From: an uncultured Prevotellaceae bacterium
GTDB lineage: Bacteria; Bacteroidota; Bacteroidia; Bacteroidales; Bacteroidaceae
Length of the DNA: 37,215 nt
Assembly: GCA_900316685.1 (NCBI GenBank)
Contig: ONDS01000027.1
Span: forward strand, 1-37,215
Direction of reading: 5' to 3'
The translations under genes were made by a program, and so were the position numbers. Below, one piece after another: positions 16,628 through 25,153 of this stretch (within the stretch, counting starts at the first letter, position 1; every line of letters begins with the position of its first letter). Under the pieces are notes generated by a model, which was not told the origin of the DNA, made no database searches, and saw only the letters and a program-made list of their open reading frames with translations.

Positions 16628-17161
16628 TTATTTTACTCCCGTATTGAACTTACCGATTTCGAGGTCGGCACCGCCGTTGATGAGTCCGGGCAGGCTGCCA
16701 CCCTTATATACCTCCTTGTCGAGGTGGAGCACCAGTTTTCCCTTGGTGAACACACTGTTTTCGAAATCGTTGGTAAAGGATATGGCGTCGAAGTTGCAGG
16801 CGTTGACGCAGAGTTGGCAGAACATGCACTCTCCCAGGTCGTACTGGTAGTCGAGGAGCACACGTTTCTTCTTGCCCGTTTCCGGGTCTTCGCGCATTTC
16901 CGACTTGATGACGATGGTGCCGTTGGGGCACGTTTTCTCACACAAAGTACAGGCTGTGCAGCGGTAGTCGCCGTTTTCGTCGCGGTTGAAGACGAGTCGT
17001 CCGCGATGGCGTGCGGCCACGTGCAGTCGGGTATTCCTGTTTTCAGGGTATTGCTCGGTCACTTTCGGAGTGAAATACTCCTTCATGGTGACGCCGAATC
17101 CCGTGATGAGCGATTTTATCCCTTTGAGGGCCTCGCTGAAATATGACTGATTCTTTTCCAT
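16628..17161 (-). CDS. nuoI: NADH-quinone oxidoreductase subunit I, two [4Fe-4S] clusters
   Basis: 177 residues. Two ferredoxin motifs hold clusters N6a and N6b: CTACTLCEKTCPNG and CMFCQLCVNACNFDAI. It passes electrons to NuoB in the peripheral arm. I prefer the ATG at 17161 (MEKNQSYF), one base after the nuoH stop; an in-frame ATG at 17179 would add six residues and overlap nuoH. Without NuoEFG, this subunit is a likely entry region for electrons, perhaps from ferredoxin (inference). Confidence 0.94.
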   Translation of the reverse strand: MEKNQSYFSEALKGIKSLITGFGVTMKEYFTPKVTEQYPENRNTRLHVAARHRGRLVFNRDENGDYRCTACTLCEKTCPNGTIVIKSEMREDPETGKKKRVLLDYQYDLGECMFCQLCVNACNFDAISFTNDFENSVFTKGKLVLHLDKEVYKGGSLPGLINGGADLEIGKFNTGVK

Positions 17162-17162
17162 T

Positions 17163-18245
17163 TTACCAATGTAATCCAAATGCGACGACTACCGTCATGA
17201 GAATAAGGTTGATAAGGCTCAGCGGCATGAGGTATTTCCATTCGAGCTTGAGGATCTGGTCGATTCTCAGGCGCGGGAAGGTCCACCTGATCCACAGGAG
17301 CACCCACACGAGCAGGAACACCTTGCCGAGGAACCACACGAAGCCGGGGATATAGTCCATCACCTGGTTGAACCCGTCGAGCCCCGCCACATGCAGCGGC
17401 ATCCATCCACCGAGGAAGACGGTGGCAGCCACGCCGGCGATGACGAACATGTTGAGGTATTCGGCCAGGTAGAAGAAACCGAAGCCCATGCCCGAATATT
17501 CGGTATGGTAGCCGGCGGTGAGCTCACTCTCCGCCTCGGCGAGGTCGAAAGGACCACGGTTGGCCTCGGCGTTGCCGGCGATGATGAAGATGACGAAGGC
17601 GATGATGGCAGGGATGTGACCCTTGAAGATGAGCCAAGCGTTGCTTTGCGACTCTACGATGCCCGACACCTGCATGGTGCCTGTGAGCGCTACGGCAGTG
17701 ATGAGGCAGAGGCAGAGCGACATCTCGTAGGATATCATCTGCACGGCGCCACGCATGGCCGACACCACACCATATTTATTATTGGAGCCCCATCCGGCGA
17801 GGAAGATGCCCACCACGCCGATCGACGAGATGGCGGTGAGCAGGAACACGCCTACATTGAAGTCGAGAATCTGCATGCCCTTGTTCCACGGCAGGAACGA
17901 ATATGTTCCCACGGAAGCGATGAGCACGAGGAAAGGCGCCACGAGATAGAGCAGTTTGTCGGCCTTGTCGACGAAGAAAATCTCCTTCTGCAGCATCTTG
18001 AACACATCGGCGAACACCTGCAGCAGTCCCCACTTACCCACTCGGTTAGGTCCGAGTCGGCATTGGAACCAGGCGCACACCTTGCGTTCCATATAGATCA
18101 GGATGATGGCGAACACCGCATAGGAGAGCAGTATGGCCACACCGATGATCACGCATTCGATGAGAGTAGCCCAGAAATCCCCGAGACCGAGGGTGCTGCG
18201 CAACAGTTCATCGAACCACTTTGTAACTACGCTAAAATCGAACAT
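17163..18245 (-). CDS. nuoH: NADH-quinone oxidoreductase subunit H
   Basis: 360 residues, about eight or nine membrane helices; longer than the E. coli subunit. Lines the quinone chamber. Hallmarks: FQCRLGPNRVGKWGLLQVFA with FKMLQKEIF, and NRGPFDLAEAESELTAGYHT with GFGFFYLAEYLNM. The E-rich loop that couples quinone reduction to pumping is intact. A repeat-filled gap of 78 bases separates it from nuoCD. Confidence 0.95.
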   Translation of the reverse strand: MFDFSVVTKWFDELLRSTLGLGDFWATLIECVIIGVAILLSYAVFAIILIYMERKVCAWFQCRLGPNRVGKWGLLQVFADVFKMLQKEIFFVDKADKLLYLVAPFLVLIASVGTYSFLPWNKGMQILDFNVGVFLLTAISSIGVVGIFLAGWGSNNKYGVVSAMRGAVQMISYEMSLCLCLITAVALTGTMQVSGIVESQSNAWLIFKGHIPAIIAFVIFIIAGNAEANRGPFDLAEAESELTAGYHTEYSGMGFGFFYLAEYLNMFVIAGVAATVFLGGWMPLHVAGLDGFNQVMDYIPGFVWFLGKVFLLVWVLLWIRWTFPRLRIDQILKLEWKYLMPLSLINLILMTVVVAFGLHW

Positions 18246-18261
18246 AAGAATATTTTTATTA

Positions 18262-18321
18262 TTAATTGGGCCTATTGGGCTTAGAAAGCTTATTGAGCCT
18301 ATTGGGCTTAGAAGGCCTATT
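18262..18321. repeat. Period-9 repeat TTGGGCCTA within the nuo operon
   Basis: Units such as TTGGGCCTA, TTGGGCTTA and TTGAGCCTA repeat between nuoCD and nuoH. The same family occurs at 21853-21917 and 28304-28391. It must be transcribed as part of the nuo mRNA. Confidence 0.75.
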
Positions 18322-18323
18322 GG

Positions 18324-19892
18324 TTATCTGTCGATATCGGGGATGACGTAATCGAGGGTGGCACCCACGGCAATGAGGTCGGCGATTTTCTCGCCTCGCA
18401 GCATCTCGTCCATGGCCGACACGAGCGGCAGTCCCATCGGACGGAACTTCAGTCGGTAAGGTGTCTTGTCACCCCGTGAATCGAGGTATACACCTATTTC
18501 ACCACGCGAACCCTCGCAGGAAGTGTACCATTGTCCTTCGGGCACCTTGATGATGGGTTTCTGCTTGATATAGAAGTCGCCTGCCGGTATGTTGTCAGCC
18601 AGCTGCTCGAGAATGCTCACGCTCTGCTCGAGTTCCTTCATACGCACCATGTAGCGTGCGAAGCTGTCGCCCTCGGTGAAGGTGATCTGCTGGAAGTCGA
18701 CCTTGTCGTACATGTCGTAGGGATGGTTCTTGCGCACATCGTTTTTCCATCCCGCGGCACGTCCGGTACCACCGGTGCAGCCGTAGGATATGGCATCTTC
18801 CTTCGACAGCACGCCCACGCCCTCGAAACGGTTGTGGAGGATGACGTTGCCGGTGAAGATATCATTGTATTCGCGGAACATCGGCTTGAGATATTGGCAG
18901 AGCTTCTTCACGTTTTCAGCAAAATGCGGGTCGATATCGTCCTGGCATCCACCGATACGGTAGTAGTTCTGGATGAGTCGTCCGCCGGTGGTCTCCTCCA
19001 GCACGTTGAGCACCTGTTCGCGGTCGCGCATGCCATAGATGAAGGCGGTGAGTGCTCCTAAGTCCTGGGCGCAGCATGAGTAGAAGAGCAGGTGGGAGTC
19101 GATACGCTGCAGCTCGTCCATCATCGTGCGGATGTACTTGATGCGGTCGGTAAGTTCGATGCCCATGGCCTCTTCGACGACCGAGCACAGGGCGTGACGG
19201 TTCATCATGGCGCTGAGGTAGTCGAGACGGTCGGTGAGTGCCAATGCCTGCGGATAGGTATAGCTTTCGCACATCTTCTCTATGCCGCGGTGTATGTATC
19301 CGCAATGCGGGTACACCTTGCGTATGATCTCGCCGTCGAGTATGGTCTGCAGGCGGAGCACACCGTGTGTGGCAGGGTGTTGCGGACCGATGTTGATGAC
19401 ATAATCGTTGTCGGTGAAGAGTTTGTGTTTCACCTCGCGGAGCGCCCCGTCCTCGTCGAGTTCATACTCTACGGTGTAGTCGGGTTCCTGGTCGTCGGTG
19501 AGCGGGAAGACGTTCTCGTCCTTCTTCACATTGTAGTCCTTGCGGAAGGGGAATCCCTCAAAGTCGGAGCGCAGGTAGAGCCGGCGCATGTCCTTATGGC
19601 CCGTGAACACGATGCCATAGAAGTCGTAGACCTCGCGTTCGAGCAGTTCCGCCCCTTTCCAGAGGTGGCTGACGGTGGGTATGTAGGGATTCTGCCGGTC
19701 GCTGTTGACAGCCTTCACGGCGATGCGCTCATGCGAGTCGGTATTCTCGAGGATGTAGACAGCCCCCAGTCCCTCTTCGCCGAAGTCCTCGCCCACGATG
19801 GTGACGAGGAAATCAAAATGTCGCTCGTTTTTGAGTTTCGCCATTTCGAGGTCGAAACCCTTGATGGGAATAAGTTGTAGATCGAGTTTCAT
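18324..19892 (-). CDS. nuoCD: NADH-quinone oxidoreductase fused subunit C/D
   Basis: 522 residues. NuoC-like part (residues 1-125): SHLWKGAELLEREVYDFYGI, then FTGHKDMRRLYL and FPFRKDYN. NuoD-like part (from about residue 165): NIGPQHPATHGVLRLQ, then PHCGYIHRGIEKMCE, and GGTGRAAGW. Both form the quinone-side peripheral arm. Fusion is normal in Bacteroidetes and enterobacteria. The D domain ends in DYVIPDIDR as in the family. One base separates it from nuoB. Confidence 0.96.
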   Translation of the reverse strand: MKLDLQLIPIKGFDLEMAKLKNERHFDFLVTIVGEDFGEEGLGAVYILENTDSHERIAVKAVNSDRQNPYIPTVSHLWKGAELLEREVYDFYGIVFTGHKDMRRLYLRSDFEGFPFRKDYNVKKDENVFPLTDDQEPDYTVEYELDEDGALREVKHKLFTDNDYVINIGPQHPATHGVLRLQTILDGEIIRKVYPHCGYIHRGIEKMCESYTYPQALALTDRLDYLSAMMNRHALCSVVEEAMGIELTDRIKYIRTMMDELQRIDSHLLFYSCCAQDLGALTAFIYGMRDREQVLNVLEETTGGRLIQNYYRIGGCQDDIDPHFAENVKKLCQYLKPMFREYNDIFTGNVILHNRFEGVGVLSKEDAISYGCTGGTGRAAGWKNDVRKNHPYDMYDKVDFQQITFTEGDSFARYMVRMKELEQSVSILEQLADNIPAGDFYIKQKPIIKVPEGQWYTSCEGSRGEIGVYLDSRGDKTPYRLKFRPMGLPLVSAMDEMLRGEKIADLIAVGATLDYVIPDIDR

Positions 19893-19893
19893 A

Positions 19894-20523
19894 TCATTCC
19901 TCCTCCTTCATTTCCTGTTTGAAACTATCGGGCACCTCGGTCACCACGATGGGACTTTCCTTGCGGTTGACACCTCCGAGGAACTTCTCGACCTTGACCT
20001 TACGCTGCAGCTGCATCATACCATAAAGGATGGCTTCGGGGCGCGGAGGGCATCCGGGCACGAACACGTCGACGGGCACGATCTTGTCGATGCCGTTGAC
20101 CACATGGTAGCTACTCTTGAACGGTCCGCCTGAGATGGCGCATCCACCCACGGCGACCACATACTTGGGTTCAGCCATCTGGTCGTAGAGGCGTTTGAAT
20201 ACGGGAGCCATCTTGTTGGTGATGGTGCCGGCACACATGATGAGGTCGGCCTGACGTGGTGAGTTACGCGTCACCTCGAATCCGAAGCGTGCGAAGTCAT
20301 AGCGTGCACATCCCACCGCCATGAACTCGATGCCGCAGCATGAGGTGGCGAAGGTGAGCGACCAGAGCGAGTTGGCCCTACCCCAGTTGATGAGCTGGTC
20401 GAGCGAGCCGGTGATGACGTTTACCCCACCCTCGTTGAGTTGCTTGAGGAGATCGTCGAGCGTCTCGTTGTCTTTGAACTCCTCGTAGGGTATTCCCTTG
20501 ATTTTCGGCGTTTTTATTTCCAT
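19894..20523 (-). CDS. nuoB: NADH-quinone oxidoreductase subunit B, cluster N2
   Basis: 209 residues from the ATG at 20523. Ligands of the terminal [4Fe-4S] cluster N2 are visible: adjacent cysteines in [15 protein letters not shown], one in [11 protein letters not shown] and one in [16 protein letters not shown]. It hands electrons to quinone. The start lies 10 bases inside the end of nuoA (stop 20514-20516); the longer frame to 20634 is only the antisense-free overlap with nuoA and has no family match. Confidence 0.95.
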   Translation of the reverse strand: MEIKTPKIKGIPYEEFKDNETLDDLLKQLNEGGVNVITGSLDQLINWGRANSLWSLTFATSCCGIEFMAVGCARYDFARFGFEVTRNSPRQADLIMCAGTITNKMAPVFKRLYDQMAEPKYVVAVGGCAISGGPFKSSYHVVNGIDKIVPVDVFVPGCPPRPEAILYGMMQLQRKVKVEKFLGGVNRKESPIVVTEVPDSFKQEMKEEE

Positions 20524-20864
20524 TCCAACGCTCCTTTCCGCCACGCATAGGCCAGTCCAAATACAAGCACCAACAAAAAGAATCCGATGCTGACGAGCGC
20601 CATGACACCGAATTTCTGCACCACTACCGCCCATGGGTAGAGGAAGACCGTTTCAACATCGAACATCAGGAAAAGGATGGCGAAGAGGTAATACCCTATC
20701 GACACGGGCAGCCATGAGCTTCCGTGTGTAGGTATACCACACTCAAAGGGCTCTCCTTTAACTTTGTTGTATGTGCGCGGTCCCAACAACTTGGCGATGA
20801 CGTAAGCCGCCACAACCAAGGTGATAGCCGTTAGGATAACGGTAACTAACAAAGTGGAATTCAT
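20514..20864 (-). CDS. nuoA: NADH-quinone oxidoreductase subunit A
   Basis: 116 residues with three membrane helices. Motifs: [27 protein letters not shown] and [12 protein letters not shown], both standard for NuoA. I choose the ATG at 20864 ([11 protein letters not shown]), downstream of the predicted transcription start; the longer frame to 20909 begins at the -7 box. First gene of the operon. Confidence 0.95.
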   Translation of the reverse strand: MNSTLLVTVILTAITLVVAAYVIAKLLGPRTYNKVKGEPFECGIPTHGSSWLPVSIGYYLFAILFLMFDVETVFLYPWAVVVQKFGVMALVSIGFFLLVLVFGLAYAWRKGALEWK

Positions 20865-20906
20865 ATAATATTGTTGATTTAATATGTTGCCGTCACAAAG
20901 TGGCTG

Positions 20907-20914
20907 CAAAGGTA
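20907..20914 (-). promoter_or_regulatory. -7 element of the nuo operon promoter
   Basis: On the minus strand TACCTTTG, a perfect TAnnTTTG match 43 bases before the nuoA ATG. The upstream region is almost pure A+T (TAATTAAA phrases), with no clear TTTG box. Confidence 0.7.
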
Positions 20915-20989
20915 GTAATAAAAAATTAAATAATTAAAAAATTATAAGATTAAAAGATTAAAATACGAATAAAAATTAAAAATGAGGAA

Positions 20990-21838
20990 TCAGGAGGCAT
21001 GGAAGGCCACCAGTCCCTGTATGGGAGCCTGTAGGATGCTACCCGGCAGGCAGTTTTCCGCAGCGAGAGCCTCGCGCCATTGGTCGGCGAAGAAATGGGC
21101 GATGCTGCCCACGGCATTGACAGGCAGGTCAGGCCGTTGGTACTGCTTGACGTTGCGCTGTAGGAAAGCTCGGAAATTGTCGACCACGAGTTGGCGCAGC
21201 TGCGGGTGGTCGATATGCCGATGGATGAATTTGGCGGCATGGGCGAGGTAGCGGTTGGGCAACGGCTGTCGGTACACCTTGTCGATGATATCGGCCATTT
21301 CCTCTCCAGTATCGCTCAAATACTCCTCCTTCAACTTATTATCCATCAGTCCTTTGAGCAATGCGCCTACGAACAGTTTTCCCAATACCGCGCCGCTGCC
21401 TTCGTCGCCGAGTATGAAGCCCAACGGCGGGACATTCGCCACGATATGCGAACCATCGTAAAGGCCCGAGTTGGAGCCTGTGCCCAGAATACAGGCAACG
21501 CCCTCGTCGTGCTGGCAGAGTGCGCGTGCCGCGCCCAGCAGGTCAGACTGCGCCTCGATAGTCGACGCGGGGAACACATGCTGGAGAATCTGTGTCACCT
21601 TGCCTTTCATCTCCTCGCGCAGACCCGCACCATAGAAAAACAGTTCGTTGACTTGTTCGAGGTCGACCCCTTGCGACCGCAAAGGATAGGCCACCTCCAT
21701 CTTCACCACCTGTCGGATACGTTCTTCGTTCTGGAAGAAAGGGTTGATGCCTTGTGAGCGAATTTCCGCCACACTCTGGTTGTCTTTGAGGAGCACCCAA
21801 TGTGTCTTGGTGCTTCCACTATCGGCTATGAGTTTCAT
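20990..21838 (-). CDS. BadF/BadG-family sugar kinase, probable N-acetylglucosamine kinase
   Basis: 282 residues. ASKHA-fold ATPase: phosphate-1 motif DSGSTKTHW (residues 6-14), ACILGTGSNSGLYDG (second phosphate loop) and GFILGDEGSGAVLGKLFVGAL. The family phosphorylates GlcNAc or other sugars, or acts as an activase; lack of an activase partner favours a kinase for amino-sugar recycling. Soluble. A predicted -7 box at 21930-21937 puts a period-9 repeat (21853-21917) inside its 5' leader. The downstream gap to nuoA is A+T-rich with no hairpin. Confidence 0.8.
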   Translation of the reverse strand: MKLIADSGSTKTHWVLLKDNQSVAEIRSQGINPFFQNEERIRQVVKMEVAYPLRSQGVDLEQVNELFFYGAGLREEMKGKVTQILQHVFPASTIEAQSDLLGAARALCQHDEGVACILGTGSNSGLYDGSHIVANVPPLGFILGDEGSGAVLGKLFVGALLKGLMDNKLKEEYLSDTGEEMADIIDKVYRQPLPNRYLAHAAKFIHRHIDHPQLRQLVVDNFRAFLQRNVKQYQRPDLPVNAVGSIAHFFADQWREALAAENCLPGSILQAPIQGLVAFHAS

Positions 21839-21852
21839 CTTTCTGAGTTGAT

Positions 21853-21917
21853 TGGGCTAATGGGGCCTATTGGGCCTATTGGGCCTATTGGGCTTATAAT
21901 GCTTATAAGGCCTATTA
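21853..21917. repeat. Period-9 repeat TTGGGCCTA in the kinase leader
   Basis: About seven units (GGGCCTATT, GGGCTTATAA, GGCCTATTA). Same family as 18262-18321 and 28304-28391. It lies between the predicted -7 box and the ATG of the kinase gene. Confidence 0.75.
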
Positions 21918-21929
21918 TAAAATATCATG

Positions 21930-21937
21930 CAAAATTA
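21930..21937 (-). promoter_or_regulatory. -7 element of the sugar-kinase gene
   Basis: On the minus strand TAATTTTG, matching TAnnTTTG. It is 92 bases before the start codon. No clear -33 box. Confidence 0.5.
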
Positions 21938-22021
21938 GTGAAAATAGTTGGATGTCGCGGCTTTTCATCTCATTTTTGCGTTATTTGGCGAAAAAATAAT
22001 GGGTTAATGAGAGAAAAATGG

Positions 22022-22029
22022 TATCTTTG
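22022..22029 (+). promoter_or_regulatory. -7 element of the MscS-family gene
   Basis: TATCTTTG, perfect match. It overlaps the in-frame ATG at 22018, which therefore cannot be the start; transcription should begin near 22035. Confidence 0.7.
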
Positions 22030-22062
22030 CCCAAATTTTTCAGTGTCAATCTTTTCAATCAG

Positions 22063-24396
22063 ATGAAACTCAGACCATTCATACTTCTCATGCTGCTCCT
22101 GTGCATGGCCCAGACGAGCCATGCCGTGCTGAAGGAAGCCGATTTGGAGAATACCCTGACGATATTGCGTCAGGAGATGACCAACTATTACCAAGACCAG
22201 AAGGTGCAGGCCGAGAGCAGCAAGCAGATGCGACAATTGGTGTTCACGGAACTGATGTCGATCGTGCGTCGAAGCAACCAGAACGCCCTGATGCTCTATT
22301 CGCAGAAACCCGACTACGTGTTCGACTTGACCTATGCCTGTCATGAGGCCACGGAGATGTACCAGAGTTTCAAGCGCTCATTGCTCCCCTTCCGCAATAT
22401 CGTCAATAAATACGAAAACGAGATAGCGCGCTACGACAGTCTGGTGACCAGCCTGAACACCATGTCAACACGCATGTTGAGCGAGAAGGCCGCCATCGAC
22501 CGCACCGTATGTCTGGCCTTAGCTGTGAACATCAAGCGCACCTTGGAGGAAAACCGCCAGAGCATGAGCGACTATATCCGTTATTACCATGATACGGAGG
22601 AACGCCTGAAGAACCTGAATGATTATGCGAGTAAGCGCTATTACGAGATACAGAGCAACATCTTCATCAACGGCGGCGACAATTATTTCAAGATACTCTC
22701 GCAGTTAGGAGCCCGGTTGTCGCAAACGAAAGAGGCGGTGGCGGCGAAATATGAGCCTTACCAACGGGTACACTCGCAGTGGGACAGCCGTGTGATTATC
22801 TTCCTGTTCCTAAGCATGTTGGGCTACGCCCTGCTGGCCGTGGTCATCAACTTCCTGATACTTCGCTATCTCTTGCCCAAGCGTTTGCGCACCAAGGCTT
22901 TCATGGCCAAGCGCACCTGCATCACGATGGCCACGACGGTGATCACCTTCGCCATCATCATGTTGATCGCCCGTTTAACCACCGACCACAACTTCCTCAT
23001 CATGGCCAGCGGTCTGCTCATGCAGTATGCGTGGTTGCTGGGTGTGATACTCATCTCGCTGTTGTTGCGTGTCGACTCCACCCAGATCACGAGCGCCTTC
23101 CGCATCTACACCCCCTTGGTGGTGGTGGGCTTCATCGTCATCACCTTCCGTGTGGTGTTGATACCCAACGATCTGGTGAACCTCATCTTCCCACCCATCC
23201 TACTGGTGTGCGCCCTATGGCAATGGAGCGTGATACGCAGGCACAACCAGAACATCCCCCGCAGCGACATGTTCTACAGCTACATCTCTTTAGCGGTGTT
23301 CGTGGTGTCGGTGGTGAGCAGCTGGACGGGCTACACGCTGATGAGCGTACAGTTGCTCATCTGGTGGATCATGCAACTGACCTGCATCCTGACCATCACC
23401 TGTGTGTCGCAATGGGTGAGAGCTTACGGCAAACGTCACGACATGGACAACTGCCCCATCACCAAATCGTGGTTCTATCATCTGCTCTACGGTGTGGCAC
23501 TGCCCGCCATGGGTGTGTTCTCCATCATCATCGCCATCTTCTGGGCCGCCGAGGTGTTCAATCTGAGCGACATGACCTGGAAGGTGTTCAGCTATCATTT
23601 CATCGATTCGAAGAACTTCAGCGTCAGTTTCCTCAATATCGCCATGGTGGTGGTGTTGTGGTTCTTCTTCTCGTTCGTCAACCGCGCCTCCAAGGCTTTC
23701 CTGCGCCAATACTTCGTGTCGAAAGACCCCAAGTCGGCCGACTCTAAGATGATGATGGCGAAGAACGTGCTTCAGGTATTGATCTGGGGCATCTGGCTGT
23801 TGGTAAGCCTCGGCGTCTGCCATGTGAGTTTCACGTGGTTGGTGGTTGTTTCCGGCGGTCTGTCCACCGGTTTGGGTTTCGCCTCGAAAGACATCTTAGA
23901 GAATATCTACTACGGCATCTCGCTGATGGCCGGCCGCATCAAGATAGGCGACTGGATCATGGTCGACGGCGTGCGTGGCAAGGTGAGCAGCATCAGCTAT
24001 GTGAGCACGATGGTCGACGCCATCGACGGTAGCCAGATAGCATTCCAGAACAGCCAGTTGTTCACCAAGAACTACAAGAACATGACGCGCAACCACGGCT
24101 ATGAACTGGATATCTTAGAGGTGGGTGTGGCCTACGGCACCGACATTGAGAAGTGCAAGAAGTTGCTGATCGATGCCGTGAGCAAATTGGAATGTGTGAA
24201 CAAGAAACGCGGTGTGCGTGTGGTGCTTCGTGAGTTCGGCGACAGCAGCATCAACCTGAAGGTGTTGGTCTGGGTACCTGTGGCTACACAGTACACCAAC
24301 GATGGCGAGATATTGGAAACCATTTACAACACGCTCAACGACAACAACATCAGCATACCGTTCCCACAGCGCGATTTGCATATTATCAGGGAATAA
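22063..24396 (+). CDS. Large MscS-family mechanosensitive channel
   Basis: 777 residues. Signal peptide 1-21 (ends MAQTSHA). Residues about 25-240 form a periplasmic helical, coiled-coil region. About nine or ten membrane helices follow (residues 245-600). The MscS core is at about 590-770: GGLSTGLGFASKDILENIYYG (pore-side helix and gate), then GRIKIGDWIMVDGVRGKV and FQNSQLFTKNYKN, with an alpha-beta cytoplasmic domain. It should release solutes under osmotic downshock. The size and layout recall MscK/MscM-type channels. The preferred start is the ATG at 22063 because the ATG at 22018 lies at the -7 box. Confidence 0.9.
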   Translation: MKLRPFILLMLLLCMAQTSHAVLKEADLENTLTILRQEMTNYYQDQKVQAESSKQMRQLVFTELMSIVRRSNQNALMLYSQKPDYVFDLTYACHEATEMYQSFKRSLLPFRNIVNKYENEIARYDSLVTSLNTMSTRMLSEKAAIDRTVCLALAVNIKRTLEENRQSMSDYIRYYHDTEERLKNLNDYASKRYYEIQSNIFINGGDNYFKILSQLGARLSQTKEAVAAKYEPYQRVHSQWDSRVIIFLFLSMLGYALLAVVINFLILRYLLPKRLRTKAFMAKRTCITMATTVITFAIIMLIARLTTDHNFLIMASGLLMQYAWLLGVILISLLLRVDSTQITSAFRIYTPLVVVGFIVITFRVVLIPNDLVNLIFPPILLVCALWQWSVIRRHNQNIPRSDMFYSYISLAVFVVSVVSSWTGYTLMSVQLLIWWIMQLTCILTITCVSQWVRAYGKRHDMDNCPITKSWFYHLLYGVALPAMGVFSIIIAIFWAAEVFNLSDMTWKVFSYHFIDSKNFSVSFLNIAMVVVLWFFFSFVNRASKAFLRQYFVSKDPKSADSKMMMAKNVLQVLIWGIWLLVSLGVCHVSFTWLVVVSGGLSTGLGFASKDILENIYYGISLMAGRIKIGDWIMVDGVRGKVSSISYVSTMVDAIDGSQIAFQNSQLFTKNYKNMTRNHGYELDILEVGVAYGTDIEKCKKLLIDAVSKLECVNKKRGVRVVLREFGDSSINLKVLVWVPVATQYTNDGEILETIYNTLNDNNISIPFPQRDLHIIRE

Positions 24397-24436
24397 ATAC
24401 TATAGAAACTATAGAAACTATAGAGACTATAGAAAA
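24395..24436. repeat. Period-9 repeat CTATAGAAA
   Basis: Four units of CTATAGAAA or CTATAGAGA, directly after the MscS stop codon and before the terminator stem. Confidence 0.65.
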
Positions 24437-24437
24437 G

Positions 24438-24470
24438 AAATCCCGGCGAGTTTCGTTCTCGCCGGGATTT
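24438..24470. terminator. Bidirectional terminator between convergent genes
   Basis: Perfect 13-base stem: AAATCCCGGCGAG (24438-24450), loop TTTCGTT, CTCGCCGGGATTT (24458-24470). Serves the MscS gene from the left and the outer-membrane protein gene from the right. Confidence 0.9.
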
Positions 24471-24494
24471 CCCATGTTATCATCTTGCTGATGA

Positions 24495-25016
24495 TCAGAA
24501 GCTGTAGTAGAGACCGAAGATGATGTTGCGTCCGTCAACATCGAGACCCCATCTGTCGGCCTTGGCATCGGTTTTGTTGTTCTTGATATGCTCGTAGCCC
24601 AGGAAACCGACATGGGTGACGAAGCTCAGGTGATTGTTGAGGCTGACAGCCACACCCGGTTTGAGGCCGACACCGAAACCATCGGCATCATGGCCATCGC
24701 CATATTCATGATCATACTCAAAGCTACCATCAACGAAGGCGCTCACCATACCCGACTTCAAAAAAGTCCAACGCACGTAAGGGTTCACCGACACGGTCTT
24801 GGCACCTTTGCTGGCACCTTCCCAACCGAAAGCGGCACCCACGGCCCACTCGTCATTGAAGGTATATCCCACCTCGGGCACGAACTTGAAAGTGGTCTCA
24901 TCGTCGCCACCGTCAACACTTGTGGAAGCGATACCGAAGCCACCACCTACATACACTTGTGCATTGGCACTGATTGCCATCAAGGCAACCGTAAGAGTCA
25001 TCAAAAATTTTTTCAT
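24495..25016 (-). CDS. Small outer-membrane beta-barrel protein
   Basis: 173 residues. Signal peptide 1-19 (ends SANAQ). The rest alternates in short strands, as in OmpX/OprF-type eight-strand barrels (VYVGGGFGIAS, FVPEVGYTFNDEWAVGAAFGW, NIIFGLYYSF), and ends in aromatic Phe, the usual outer-membrane signature. Function unknown; porin-family or structural. Own promoter at 25059-25089. Confidence 0.8.
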   Translation of the reverse strand: MKKFLMTLTVALMAISANAQVYVGGGFGIASTSVDGGDDETTFKFVPEVGYTFNDEWAVGAAFGWEGASKGAKTVSVNPYVRWTFLKSGMVSAFVDGSFEYDHEYGDGHDADGFGVGLKPGVAVSLNNHLSFVTHVGFLGYEHIKNNKTDAKADRWGLDVDGRNIIFGLYYSF

Positions 25017-25058
25017 CTTTTTACCTTTTTAAAAATTAAATTGTCCTTAAATCGAGTG

Positions 25059-25089
25059 CAAAGGTAGGTTTTCCGCAAAATCCCATCAA
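25059..25089 (-). promoter_or_regulatory. Promoter of the outer-membrane barrel gene
   Basis: Minus strand: TTG (25089-25087), 20 bases, TACCTTTG (25066-25059). It sits back to back with the kdsA promoter, six bases away. Confidence 0.75.
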
Positions 25090-25094
25090 TTTTT

Positions 25095-25125
25095 TTTGCC
25101 ATTTCTTTCATTTCACGTACCTTTG
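25095..25125 (+). promoter_or_regulatory. Promoter of kdsA
   Basis: TTTG (25095-25098), 19 bases, TACCTTTG (25118-25125). Standard spacing. The predicted start of transcription is about 20 bases before the GTG start of kdsA. Confidence 0.8.
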
Positions 25126-25153
25126 CATGATATAAATCAAGAAACGCACCATA

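Noticed and set aside
20524-20634. Longer N-terminus for NuoB
   Set aside because: It lies wholly inside nuoA and lacks NuoB similarity; the ATG at 20523 fits the family.
22018-22062. Longer N-terminus for the MscS-family protein
   Set aside because: The ATG at 22018 overlaps the -7 box TATCTTTG; the ATG at 22063 gives a proper signal peptide.
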